Positions 1 to 10,828 of a stretch of 64,000 nucleotides of DNA are shown here, piece after piece. A program made the position numbers and the translations under genes. The stretch comes from Sphagnum magellanicum (Eukaryota; Streptophyta; Sphagnopsida; Sphagnales; Sphagnaceae): NCBI GenBank assembly GCA_021904315.1, contig CM038915.1, forward strand, positions 14,136,001-14,200,000, given 5' to 3'. A model generated the notes under the pieces. It had not been told where the DNA came from. It did no database searches and was given only the letters and a program-made list of their open reading frames with translations. Each line of letters opens with the position of its first letter. Positions within the stretch are counted from its first letter, which is position 1.

Positions 1-1159
1 GCTGTGAAGCTTGTTGGCATACCAGAAATCCATTACGGACTTCAATGGATGCCAAGGAGGGGATGGTACAGTGTTGGCTCACATAGCTGAAGCATTGAAC
101 CATAGAGACACCTTGGGCGTTGCTGTCTGTGTTGTTGACCATCAAGGGCATAGTAGAGACACAGTTCTCCAACCTCATTTTGACAGAGTTTTTTAGTCTA
201 TGGAATTGTGAAAACCTCAGAGGTAGGTAGTGATCACATACATGTACATGACAAGCAATCGAGCACACTTCTTTGTTGGGGGATCCAACTAACTAGTGTG
301 GATGGCGTAGGAAGCAGAAAATTGCATCAAGAACTGGTATTGGGTGTGGTGTTGTTGGTATTGCTTCTTCATCTTCTTCTTTCAGAGATTGAGGAGGGGT
401 TTTTGTGCTCTGGGGTTGATGTTTAGAGTTAGGGGGCAGGATCCATCTGTGAATTGTGAATTGTCTGTGAGTTACATTGGGCTGCTGCTTTGTGGCCAGC
501 TGCTGCTTTCCCATGTTGGACAACATTGCCAGAGAGCTTCAAGCACACTGAGCATCGAAGAAAGAGAAAAATCAAGTATGGCTGGCTCATTGCAATGAGG
601 GTAGCAGGAGATGAGCATACAAGATGTTGATGACATGAAGCAGGCAAAAACACCGCAAGGAAAAACAAAGACTTTGCGGTTTGTTTGTGTTTTTGCGGGA
701 ATTCTCAGCTGCCTCCTTGATGGTGTTCCCGTTCCCACCTCAGAGATCTGAAGCCAACACACTTGCAATACAAAACTGCACTGTCTTTTTCGCAATCCAG
801 CTCTTTGCTCGCTTTATCAGTGCTTGAAGAAAAGAAACTGTCATCCTAAGAAAGACAAGATGTTCCACTTGCGTCGTGCGGTGCATGAAGAAGAAACAAA
901 TATCTCAAGCCAAGGTTGTTGCATCTGCAGGCAATAAAAACTCTTACCTTTCGTGTGAGAGAAACACACAGGTGCTTACATCTCAATTCAAAAACAGAGG
1001 CAAGAAAAGTTAAGGCAAAATGCGCGGGGAGGGAGGCGTGGAAGATGATCTGATGGATCTACAGCAGTAGTAGTTGTCTCTAGAAGCTACCCGAGCTACC
1101 CGAGCTACCCGAGTCTTCCTGAGAAGAAGAGACAAGATACGTAGTTGTCCTGAGCTGAT
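1..1159. other. Upstream intergenic region, no gene recognised
   Basis: Several short open frames occur on both strands, for example at 11-196 (+) and 472-795 (-), but none resembles a family I know and none has clear splice sites. The stretch precedes the leader of the calreticulin gene and probably holds its distal promoter. I see no tRNA, transposon ends or long repeat. Confidence 0.5.
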
Positions 1160-1269
1160 TTGCTGAAGGACACAGGACATCATAGAGGCGTTCGGACAAG
1201 CAAAAACAGAACTCTTTCTCTCTCTCGTTTCTCTGTCTGTCTGTCCGTCACGGTAGCTTCGCTTTTCCT

Positions 1270-1277
1270 CCACGTCA
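1270..1277 (+). promoter_or_regulatory. Candidate unfolded-protein-response element (CCACGTCA)
   Basis: The octamer CCACGTCA lies about 230 bp before the calreticulin start codon. It equals the core of the plant UPR element bound by bZIP60-type factors and of the animal XBP1 site. ER chaperone genes are standard targets of such factors, so the placement makes sense. No CCAAT box sits at the spacing of a classical ERSE. Function is inferred from the motif and the neighbour only, and an 8-mer can occur by chance. Confidence 0.4.
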
Positions 1278-1354
1278 CTGAAGCGCCACAACTCCCTCAC
1301 ACAAACAACAGGACAGAAGACTCCTTCGCACCTTGTGGAAGAGTTCATTGCGGG

Positions 1355-1471
1355 TGGGGAAGAAGAAGAAGAAGAAGCAGAAGAGGTGGTGCGGACGAGG
1401 ATGATGATGATGACGACGATGCCGGCGGGGAAGAGGAGTCGCGATTCGCAGGAGATTGAAGAAGAAAAGGA
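1355..1471 (+). repeat. GAA/GAT-rich low-complexity leader of the calreticulin gene
   Basis: The sequence just before the start codon is a run of imperfect GAA, AGA, GAT and GAC triplets. It probably lies in the 5' untranslated leader. An open frame at 1160-1459 crosses it and would encode a tail rich in Asp and Glu, but that composition follows from the triplet repeat. No coding role is claimed. Confidence 0.5.
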
Positions 1472-1507
1472 ATGAAGAAGAAGCAGCAGCAGCTTAAGCT
1501 TGCAGGA

Positions 1508-4500
1508 ATGGAAATCATGAGAGCTCTTCGTCTTCTTCTTCTTCTGCTTCTTCTCTTGTTGCTGTACATTACGGTGGCGTGTGCGGAAGTCATTTTTGAA
1601 GAGCGCTTCGAAGGTACTACAGAGTCTATTCCTACACTAGTGCTCTGTGTGCATTTTTCTTGCTGGAAATGGTTTCTTCTCCAACGGGAAGAAAGGTCTC
1701 TCTTTGATGCAAGAAGAAGATGAAATACAGAAGAAGTACAAGCAAATAAGTCTTTGCAGAAGAAGAATAAGAAGAAGAAGAAGAAGAAGAAGGAGGAGGC
1801 GATACAGTCAATAGCTGTGAGTTTCTCAACGTGTTATCAGCTTTAGCCTGTGCTGCAGCAGCAGCAGATCCTTTGCAATGTAGCATAGTTTTTTCTCAGT
1901 AAGTGAGGATTTTGGGCTTCGAGGATTCAGTATGCTGGAAGTCTACTATGGAAGATAGATGATGCAGCTCATACTTGTCCTTGGCTATATCCGCAAATAG
2001 AACTCTCCAAGTGCTGTATGTGCCTGATTCAAAGGTTTTATATGCTTTTTCTTTTGAGGATTGCATGCTGACAGAGTTCTTCAAAGGGCTTTTAGCAGTT
2101 ACTTGAAGAAGAAGCTTGTACTGATTGGTTTTGGGGTGTATGTTTGTTTTGGTGTTGGAAGATGATTGGGAGAGTCACTGGGTGATCTCAGAGTTTAAGA
2201 AGAGTGATGGTCTTAATGGACAGTGGCTGCACACTGCTGGCAAGTGGTATGGCAACCCTGATGATAAAGGTGCATTCAAGAAGTCTCCCTTTTTCCCCAC
2301 ACAAAAATGCTGTGGGAGTGAGATGCAACAACAATCTTAGGAAGGAAAAACAAAGATGGGGTGCATATGGCTTTTTGTAGTTCACAAAGTTTCTCAGCTC
2401 ATAAGTTTGAGCAGTTTGTCCAAGGAGTCCCCTATGTTGCTCAGAGAATTTTTTATGCTTCCTTTTTTTCTGAGCCTTTAGGATTGCGGTTTTCCCCCCT
2501 GCTCCTGACTCTTGTATGGTGGAGGATTATTTTTCCTGCAGGTATTCAAACAACTCCAGATGCACGATATTTCGGCATCTCAGCCAAGATCCCAGAATTC
2601 AACAACAAAGACAGAACTCTTGTTCTTCAGTACTCTGTGAAACATGAGCAGAAGATTGAGTGTGGCGGTGGTTATGTGAAACTTCTGAGTGGTTATGTGA
2701 ATCAAAGACAGTTTAGTGGCAACACACCATACAGGTAAAGAGCAGCTGATCCCTCAGTTTGTGCTTGACCAATGGGTGTGCACTCTTCTTTGCCACTTTT
2801 GCTGATTTGTTTGTTGAAGTTAAACTGTTGTGTTGCTGAGGATAGTGGCTTCATGGGACTTGTTGTCCTCATTGCAACCTGAGTTGCAGGTTGACCCTTG
2901 GATGTACAATGAACACGATATGTGAACCCATCTTGTCAGCTGGTTTGATCCTGTGCTACATAGACAATGTGAAGCTAATGACTGGGTATTTTTGTGTTCA
3001 CAGTATCATGTTTGGGCCTGACATTTGTGGCACACAAATGAAAAAGATCCATGCCATTATTCAGTACAAAGGCTTGATGTATCCCCTTAAAAAAGATTTG
3101 CAGTGCGAAACTGACCATCTTACACATGTCTACACGTTCATTATCAAGCCGGATGCCAGCTACATCATTCTGGTGGATAATGAAATGAGGGCATCTGGCA
3201 GTATGTACACAGACTGGGACATACTGCCTCCCAGGCAGGTTGAAGACACAGATGCCAAGAAGGTACAATCTCTGCTCTTATGGACTGAAACTGTGTGTTT
3301 GCTGCTTGCATTCATGCTTTTTACAAACTTGTGAAGGCACTGCCTTGACATGACCCCAAGCTACCCAAGGAGCTCTATTCCTCAAAGATTTGAACCATGT
3401 ATCAGCACAGACTCCCATCCTGTAGTTTCAGTATCATGTAAATTCCCTGACCATCATTCCTTTTCTCTCAATCCCCTGACTAGTTTTTGCTTGCTTCTGC
3501 TGACTGATGTATGCTTACTCCTCTGTGTCTCGTATACTTTCTGCAACTTATATAAGCCTTCTTACCTCTCCAGCCTGATGACTGGGTTGACCAAGAATAC
3601 ATCCATGATCCAGAGTCCAAGAAACCAGAGGTATGTTCTGGCTTTTCCATGACTGACTATGTTGCACTGATGTTTCATTGCAGTTTGGTCATCATGTTGA
3701 TCCAAAAGTTTTTGAGGCCAGTAATTTCTGTTATGAATAATTCAAGATTGCAACAAAGCTTCTCCTTATCTTCTTTGTTGTTACAAGCTTGGACATTGTT
3801 GCTTGTTACTTTATGTGCAGGGATATGACTCAATTCCAAAGGAGATACCTGACCCTGATGCTCAGAAGGTCAGCTGTTTTACCCACATTTCTTCTGCTTG
3901 GTGTAAGCACTCTTGAATTGCTTGTAGTTCAAAAACTGCAGTTGCCAAATGAACAAACTGAGGTTGTCCTTGAACCTGGGACAAGGTAAGGAGCAATTTC
4001 TTATTCAAATGGTTTGGTATTCATGCAGCTCTAGGATCAGTGATTTAGGGTTGCTGTGGTCTGTATTTCCTGTCCAAGTTCTATGCTTGATAGACTGCTA
4101 CTGTTGTTTGAGTAGCCTGCTGATTGGGATGAGGAAGAGGAAGGCAAATGGTCAGCACCAATGATTCCTAACCCTGACTACAGAGGACCTTGGAAGGTGA
4201 AGGTGAGTGCAGATAATGGATTTTTATGGCATTGATGGAATTTCATACCTTGTTAGCCACCATATATGTTGTTTGTTGTTTTTAATCATATATTGATCAC
4301 GTACTTCTTCTTTCCTTTAGATTCTTGTGGACTGCCACTTTGCTCCTTTTTAGTACTGAACAACATTTTTGTTTCTGCAGAAGATTAAGAACCCTGCCTA
4401 TAAGGGGAAATGGAAAACACCTCTCATTGCAAACCCAGGTATCAGTTTCACCTGATCAGAGAGGAGGTGGTTTTTGTTGATCCATGATCAGCTGGGTCCA

Positions 4501-6628
4501 TCTGCATGCCATTGGAAGCTAGATTTCTAACTGTGTTCTCTCTGCATGGTGGGTATGAACAGAGTTTAAAGATGACCCAGACCTTTATGTCTTTGGCCCT
4601 CTCAAATATTTTGGTATTGAGCTCTGGCAGGTATGTGACTCAAAGCCCTGTTTCTGACTCTATGCTGATGTGCCTATTCACACCAAGCTTGATGCTGCCC
4701 TATCAAACTTTAGAGCCTAGTTACTGATGCAAAGTTACCAAAATACTGTCAGCAAAATAAAATGTGTTTAAAAGTACCATGGAAGAGACAAGGAAGGCAT
4801 ATTTGTATTCATTCAACAGGCTTTCAATGCAAAGATCTGTATGCTAGTGTAGTGTCTTCTTAGGGGGGCTTAACTTTGAAATAGAGTCTTAGATCCTCCA
4901 TGGGTTTATATCTGATTTGCAAGTGCATGACTGTTTTCCCTAATAGGTCAAAGCTGGCTCAATTTTTGATAACATCTTGATTACGGATGACCCTGATTAT
5001 GCAAAGGCAGTTGCTGAGGAGACTTGGCAGAAAAACAAAGATGTGAGGTCTTCTTCCTATTTTTTTGGGATCCCTTCTTCCATATTTGGTAGTTGTTCAT
5101 GGCCCCAAGTGCCTTTATCTTGGATTCCCTGAAGTGTCCACATTGATGGCCAAGATGTCTGAACCAGGGATGTCCATTATGGGATTAAGTTTTTGCTAAT
5201 GCAGCAGTCCTCACTCTCAGTGGAACTGGACCCTCTGGAAACTAAATCTGGTTAGTGGAAGCCTAATTAGTAAATCCTTTGGCCTTTCACTGGAGCAAAT
5301 ATTCCCACCAATCTTACTCTTGTTGGAAAGCTGGTCACGCTGTGGGGTCAACTGCATAATCACATAATTGCTCAGATCTTTTCTTGGCTACCTGATGCAC
5401 AAATGATGAATGAGGCAACCTGCTGGGAAAACCTTCATATCATGTCTGGATGTTGGTATTACAGAATTACAGAGGCTGCTCAACAAACCAGTTCATTGAA
5501 TTATTTAACATGAGTTGTGGTCACTGACTAATGGCATGGATGCATATGAGGTATCAGGCTGAGAAGGAAATGTTCCTTGAAAAGGAGAGGGAGAGCAGAG
5601 AAGAAGAGAAGGTAAGAGTTCCTTTGACCCTTGGTGACAATTTGCTGCCTCAATCCAATCACAACCATATGTTTGCAATCTTCAGATTCTGAGCTACTAG
5701 CGAGTTGATGTCGCAGATCTGCTCAAAACATATCCCAGAATGTTGCAATCTGTTTTACATGAGCCCATGCTGTTGACAGTCATGACCTCATGTAAAACCA
5801 TCTGGGGCTATTGAAAGTTACATGTACTTCACAGAATGGAGGAAATTTGGAGTCTGTTCAAGCTGATGATAAAATATTCAATTGCTGATTCATTGACTCT
5901 GGACACACCGGCTTCTACAGAGAAATACAAAGCCTGAGCCACATCATAGGCGGCGACCAAGACATCATCGTCAAGAGCGAGCTGACAAGTTACGTAGGCG
6001 CAGTCATGATCATCTGAGACAACGCAGGAAACGACATCGCCATTTTGTAAGTGTCTATTACTGTGCAAGTGAGATGGTTGTTGTCCAGTGTTCTTGCACA
6101 TGGTATATGAACACGGGATTTGCATCATTATGTATAGGGGAAGTCCCCATGGGAGTTCACCTGCATAAAGAACTGTTGTCTTACAGGGAAATCCCTGTAA
6201 GCTCCCAATTCTGCACCCTCCACATACACTAAAAAAATCTACTAGTTCTTTGTATGAATATAGTTGCTTTTAATTGTGTGGATTGGGGTTGACTTTAACA
6301 GGATGATTACCACGATGACAATGGTGATGATGTAAGTGAAACTCACCATGCAAGCTTTGCATCCTGTTTCATCTTGACTTTCTCGTCCTCCCCAATCACA
6401 TAGATTTTCTTGTATATGACTAAAGCACATTAACTCTCTGGGAACCATGTCTCTATGTCCAAATGTATCATCAAAATGTACAAGTGTCAAGAGCTTATCT
6501 TCAATCATCTGGTTCGTTGTTCAGCACCACCTGAAGTTTCCCTTCCTGTATTATAAGTATGTTTGATTGCACCCTCACATAGTCACTCTTGTGTTGCATG
6601 TCTGTCCCAGGAACACGATGAACTGTGA
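1508..6628 (+). CDS. Calreticulin, CRT3 class (ER lectin chaperone), 14 exons
   Basis: Exons: 1508-1613, 2162-2269, 2542-2734, 3004-3262, 3574-3630, 3821-3868, 4116-4202, 4381-4438, 4563-4630, 4947-5042, 5558-5611, 5921-6046, 6302-6331, 6611-6628; all introns GT-AG, phases close, 435 residues. Residues 1-26 form a Leu-rich signal peptide (11 consecutive Leu) ending VACA. Both calreticulin signatures are present: [16 protein letters not shown] (Cys112) and IMFGPDICG (Cys144), with the usual 32-residue Cys spacing. The P domain has the KPxDW and GxWxxPxIxNPxYxGxW repeats. The tail ends EHDEL, an ER-retention signal. The last third is basic, not acidic: exon 12 has 15 Arg and 8 His in 42 residues, the mark of the plant CRT3 class, which in Arabidopsis monitors glycosylated receptor kinases. 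It is a soluble lumenal protein; there is no membrane helix as in calnexin. The start was chosen because it opens the signal peptide; an in-frame ATG at 1472 would add 12 polar residues. Confidence 0.95.
1757..1800 (+). repeat. (AAG)n microsatellite in calreticulin intron 1
   Basis: A nearly pure run of AAG/GAA triplets lies in the first intron, about 145 bp after the donor site. It is out of the coding sequence and probably length-variable. Confidence 0.8.
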
Positions 6629-7035
6629 GGTTCATTCTGAGTAAGCACACAAATTTTTGCTAGAGGCGTTCATCAATACATTTTGTTCAATGTCGTCAAA
6701 TCATGGAAAAAGGTGGGGTGGGTGTTTTTCTTTTGTTTTTGGGTTGACAAACTCACTGCTGCTGCTGCTGTTGGAAGCAAAGATTAGAATAGTTTTCTCC
6801 ATTTGTGCTTCGAATTGCAGCGGCTTTCATTCTATTGAAGACTGAAAATTGCAGTCTGCTATTTGTAACCTGACGTTGGGGGACTAGTTAATATTATGAC
6901 ATGCAAAGACAATTGGATGAAATGACTACTGCATCATGATAATCTTAGTAGAAAATAATATCAAGACAACCTAATGATGAAGATATGTGGATGACAATGA
7001 ATTCTGGTCCTGGAGTTTTGCATCCACTAGGACAT
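6629..7035. other. Calreticulin 3' untranslated and intergenic sequence
   Basis: This is non-coding sequence after the TGA stop. I see no gene; it runs into the 115-bp repeat array. Confidence 0.6.
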
Positions 7036-7039
7036 CACC

Positions 7040-7620
7040 ACATATCAATAACTAGCTTACTGTGTCTCATGGATGGATGAAGTTGTTGGTTTGGTTAGTC
7101 CCAAAATCTGCAGGGGTTTAGGATAACCATTAAAAATTGGGCCACAAGAATCTCGATATACTAATAATTAGTGTATGGCTTCTCATGGATGGATGAAGGG
7201 ATGATGTTGTCAGTTTTGTTATTCCTAAAATCTACATGGGTTTAGGATGGCCGTCGAAATTGGGTTTTACGGATCTCAATACCTTGAAAATTAGCATATG
7301 GCTTCTCATGGATGGATGAAGTCGTCAGTTTTGTTAGTCCCAAAATCTGCAAAACTTTAGGATGACCACGGAAATTCAGATTTAAGGATCTTGATATATT
7401 AATAATTAGAGTCAGGGTTCTCGTGGATGGATGAAGGCTTCTACTTTGTTAGTTCCAAAATCTGCACGGGATTAGGATGACCCTCAAAATGAAGTTTTAA
7501 GGATCTCGATTTATTAATAATTAGCACACGACTTCTCATGGATGGATGAAGCCTTCTGTTGTTGTTAGTCTCAAAATCTGGACGGCTTTAGGATGAGCAT
7601 TAAAACCGGGTTTTATTCCC
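7040..7620. repeat. Tandem array, five copies of a 115-123 bp unit
   Basis: The anchor CTCATGGATGGATGAAG recurs at about 7066, 7182, 7305, 7420 (as CTCGTGG) and 7535, spacings 116, 123, 115 and 115 bp. Each unit also carries GTTAGTCCCAAAATCTGCA, a TTTAGGAT block, and GGATCTCGATATATTAATAATTAG. Copies differ by substitutions and small indels. The array lies between the calreticulin gene and the ESS2 promoter. Confidence 0.85.
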
Positions 7621-7624
7621 TCCA

Positions 7625-8100
7625 ACGAGTAATAGCTTGACGCGTGGTTTATACGGACCTCAAGTTGTTTTCCGAACCATCTCGATTTAGGATCTCGATT
7701 TAGGACCTCGTTTTGAGCCGGGGCCAACGCGGAGAAAGTGCTCTCGTGGGTAGAGGGGGTGTCCGCCATCGCTAACTGAGCTTAGAACTATTCTGTTCTT
7801 TTGTGGACATCATCGTCTCCCCCTTCCTTCGTGCACTCTTGGCTCTCCTCTTCTCACGCGTTTTCATTACACTCACTCTTGCAAACGCAGTGATTTGGAT
7901 TACGTGTTGTCAACGGCGTATCGATCTGTAAGCGATTGTGGAAATAGAAGAAGAAGAGAAGAAGAAGAATTCCACTAGTTGTTACAGCTTCCCCTATAAG
8001 CGAACAAGGGTTTGTCAGAACAGAACGCTTGTTGTTTGTTTGTTGCCTCCCCTGGCCTCGCACTTTCTTGAAGGCTTTGCCGCCGGCCACGACTAGGTAC
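7625..8100. other. Intergenic sequence upstream of ESS2
   Basis: Non-coding apart from short chance frames. It contains an imperfect (GAA)n run at about 7945-7970. It may include the 3' end of the possible minus-strand small gene at 8101-8319. Confidence 0.4.
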
Positions 8101-8319
8101 TTACTTCTTACGATCGCCTTTCTTCTGACTCTTCTTCTTGAGGTCCTTCACGGGTGACGCTTTGTCGACAAACAAGCAATTTTCTTTCTTTTGTCGCTTG
8201 CCGTCTTCATTCACGACAGACTTCTGTGAGGTACGATCTCGAAGCGCTTCCATGTTATGTGAAGTTTTTGCGAAAAATTGTTTGAGAAAGTTTGTGATTT
8301 CGAAGGTTGTTGTAGCCAA
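8101..8319 (-). CDS. Possible small Lys-rich protein, divergent from ESS2
   Basis: A 72-residue frame on the minus strand begins MATTTFEI and ends in a Lys-rich tail (DLKKKSQKKGDRKK). A second Met (MEALRDRT) is a plausible start for a product of about 51 residues. The composition looks more protein-like than the neighbouring chance frames, and the gene would be transcribed divergently from ESS2, about 380 bp away. I do not recognise the family. It may instead be antisense sequence in the ESS2 leader. Confidence 0.25.
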   Translation of the reverse strand: MATTTFEITNFLKQFFAKTSHNMEALRDRTSQKSVVNEDGKRQKKENCLFVDKASPVKDLKKKSQKKGDRKK

Positions 8320-8702
8320 ACGGTTTCCAACTCTGTAGATTCCTGTATTGTGGGAGGAGGAGAAGGAGAAGGTTGATTCATCCTTGAGTTGGCCTCTTTC
8401 TCCTGTTCAGTTGTCTTTGTGATTTTTTGCAAACCCTTGCCTTTTCTGGCTTATATCATGAAACATAGTTTCTGTCATTTGGGATTCAGTGAGAAGCGGT
8501 TGTGGTCAGAAGCGCCGAGCCATGGCAAATTTTCAGAGTTTCAGTCCTGTGTGTTCAGTCTGTTTTTGAGCTCCAGCAGAACCCTAATTGCTCTTCCTGC
8601 CTATATTTTGCTTTTCAAATTGTAAGCTTCTTTTACGTGTCTTTGACCAGATATTAGAGCAACCAGAAAACTCTTCATACATTTTGCAAGACATTTGCAA
8701 AG

Positions 8703-10319
8703 ATGTTGGCATCACCAGGTCACTCTCCACGGCATATCCTGCCACCACCGTCACCATCCCCAAGCATAAGAAGCTTGGACAGCAGTAAAGGCCATGAAAG
8801 TTCTCTTGCTCTGGTGTCCACGTCTGGGAAGATTACAGGACGACCTCCTCTACCGAAGAAGCGCAAAATGTCACAAGTTGCAATTGATGAGGACACATAT
8901 GTGGCAGCCATTGAGAAGATCATTGAACGAGACTTCTTTCCTGATATCCCAAAGCTCCAGAACCGGCTGGAGTGGCTAGAGGCTGTTAGGTCTGGGGATC
9001 CTGTTGTCATCTGGGATGCACAACTGAACATCATTCAGAGAAGGAGGGAGAAAGCCAGGGAGCAAGGGGAGAGAGATGCAACCCCAGCATCCACCGTAGC
9101 TGAACCTTTTGGAACACCAAGTTCTATGATATCTGGAGTAGCTAGTCCATCTCTCTCATTGCGATCAGGGCAGTCACCAGCACCCTCCCAGGTTTTGCTG
9201 TCTCAGTTAGCACCTTCATCTTCCTTGGAGAATGAACCCAATGTTGACACTTCTCTCCCGCTTGATGAATTCCTCAAGCGTTACACAAGTGAAGACAATG
9301 CCAGCTTCTCTGAGATTATCGAGAAAGTTAACAAACAGCGGCGTCAGAAGTACAAATTCTTGAGTGAGAAGGAGCTTGTGGATCCTAATCACCGGATTGC
9401 CAATGAAGCAGATCGGATTACTGATGGATTTGGTACTTCGGGCCAACCAGAAGCTACTCTCCAGACTTGGAATTACCGGGCTCGAAATCTTCTCATGTAT
9501 GATTCTGCTGAAAGGGAAGATGCCCCTCTAACTCAGGCAGAAAGGGAGGAGCTTATGGAGGGTGCACCAAAGGAAATTGCAATCAGAAACACTCGGTTTC
9601 ACGGCAAGATGTTTGATTCAAAACTGCGTATGGAAGACACAGTGGCAATTTTGTACACTCCAGTGCCTGGGTCAACACCAACAGCCTGGCCTTTTGCAGA
9701 GCGGGATGCAGAGAGAGCAAGAGGAAGGTATGATCTTGAAGACCTGCGGAAGACTCCTCAAGTACTTGATGATGGGGAAATGGCCAAGGCTTCAAAAGGT
9801 GCTGGTGGAACGGGTGGGTATAGCTTTGTGGCTACGCCATCACCACGTCCAGGAGTAGATGAATCGCCTTTCATGACTTGGGGAGAGATTGAGGGCACTC
9901 CTCTTCGTCTGGAAGCGGAGGATACTCCAGTGGGGATTGGCGGAAATGGTAAGGGGCCTCATTTCAAGATTCCTGCTCCACCTACTCGGGATGCAAGGGC
10001 TCACACTCTCTCTCGGGATGCTGCCCGCAGCCTCAGGGAGAAATCCTTGATGCACAATCCGGGTTTGTCACCATCACCTGCTAGAGGAGCCTCTAGTCCA
10101 GCCATGGGGAGCTTGTCTGCAGCAGCACAGAAGTTTGTGAGCAAGGCCATGGCAAAGTCTTGTGCCACAGTGGATGCCAGGTTGAGAGCAAGCTACAGGG
10201 CTAGTACAACGCCTGGCACACCAAGGATGGCTCGCAATGCAGTGCGCTCAAGGGAAGGTAGTGTCGCAAGCAGGGAATCCAGTGTACCTTTAAGGTCTCC
10301 ATCCATTTTCCCCTCTTAG
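8703..10319 (+). CDS. ESS2 / DGCR14 (Es2) nuclear splicing-associated protein
   Basis: A single uninterrupted frame of 538 residues. After a Ser/Pro-rich N-terminus (1-50) comes a basic PLPKKRK cluster, a possible nuclear signal. The Es2 family blocks then follow in order: ERDFFPDIPKLQ near residue 80, LDEFLKRYTSEDNASF near 190, TWNYRARNLLMY near 260, an NTRFHGKMF block, and the hallmark FVATPSPRPGVDESPFMTWG with EIEGTPLR near 375-405. The C-terminal third is Ser/Ala/Pro-rich with a conserved RLRASYRAS-type block. Family members are nuclear and associate with the spliceosomal C complex; human DGCR14 is the best-known homologue. Length is close to the family norm. The start is the first Met, preceded by a long AT-rich leader. 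No intron interrupts the coding region, unlike the other four genes here; a leader intron cannot be excluded. A (GA)n run lies in the 3' region. Confidence 0.93.
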   Translation: MLASPGHSPRHILPPPSPSPSIRSLDSSKGHESSLALVSTSGKITGRPPLPKKRKMSQVAIDEDTYVAAIEKIIERDFFPDIPKLQNRLEWLEAVRSGDPVVIWDAQLNIIQRRREKAREQGERDATPASTVAEPFGTPSSMISGVASPSLSLRSGQSPAPSQVLLSQLAPSSSLENEPNVDTSLPLDEFLKRYTSEDNASFSEIIEKVNKQRRQKYKFLSEKELVDPNHRIANEADRITDGFGTSGQPEATLQTWNYRARNLLMYDSAEREDAPLTQAEREELMEGAPKEIAIRNTRFHGKMFDSKLRMEDTVAILYTPVPGSTPTAWPFAERDAERARGRYDLEDLRKTPQVLDDGEMAKASKGAGGTGGYSFVATPSPRPGVDESPFMTWGEIEGTPLRLEAEDTPVGIGGNGKGPHFKIPAPPTRDARAHTLSRDAARSLREKSLMHNPGLSPSPARGASSPAMGSLSAAAQKFVSKAMAKSCATVDARLRASYRASTTPGTPRMARNAVRSREGSVASRESSVPLRSPSIFPS

Positions 10320-10488
10320 ATCTGGACACAGACAGAAGCAATCATGCAGGGTGGACAAGCTGAAGCAGTCCTGCTGCCTGGCCTCACTGTGTAGGACTTG
10401 TTATAAAAGTGGCTTCACTGATGCTGTTGTTTTTCCTTTCTCCCTGTAACTGTCAACAAAGTTTGTAGAATACTGGTTGTAGCATGGA

Positions 10489-10509
10489 TGGAGAGAGAGA
10501 GAGAGAGAG
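10489..10509 (+). repeat. (GA)n microsatellite downstream of ESS2
   Basis: A run of about ten GA dinucleotides, 170 bp after the stop and probably in the 3' untranslated region. Confidence 0.85.
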
Positions 10510-10828
10510 TGGTTGTTGCACTGTGGTGCAATGGATCAGGTTTTTCAATCTTGTCTCTGACTGGAGGTACGACTGTTGATTCTTTCCTGGGTATTGAGTG
10601 GAACATTTCAATGGCTCAATGACATCAAAGTTTGAAATTGGTTTTGGAGATTGTATTGAGGAGCTTGTGTGTGAAGTGGCTCTTGGATCTTACTGGTATT
10701 TGAAGCGAAAGAAAGTTGCATGAGAAAATCACTGTATTTCCTGTATGTTTCTGATCTTTTGGGCACCCATTTTCATGTGTGCTGTTTCCACGGTTGATTT
10801 TTACATGCTACAGTTTCAGTTTTGATTT

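Noticed and set aside
11..795. Several short frames on both strands near the window start
   Set aside because: Fewer than 110 codons each, overlapping in conflicting frames, with no recognised family and no splice support.
1345..1593. Minus-strand Ser/Arg/Leu-rich frame
   Set aside because: It is the complement of the GAA/CTT triplet runs in the calreticulin leader and signal peptide.
1508..6628. Calnexin instead of calreticulin
   Set aside because: There is no C-terminal membrane helix, and the protein ends EHDEL; exon blocks match calreticulin throughout.
9216..9858. Overlapping frames inside the ESS2 gene (both strands)
   Set aside because: They are shadows of the 538-codon frame, which carries family motifs along its whole length.
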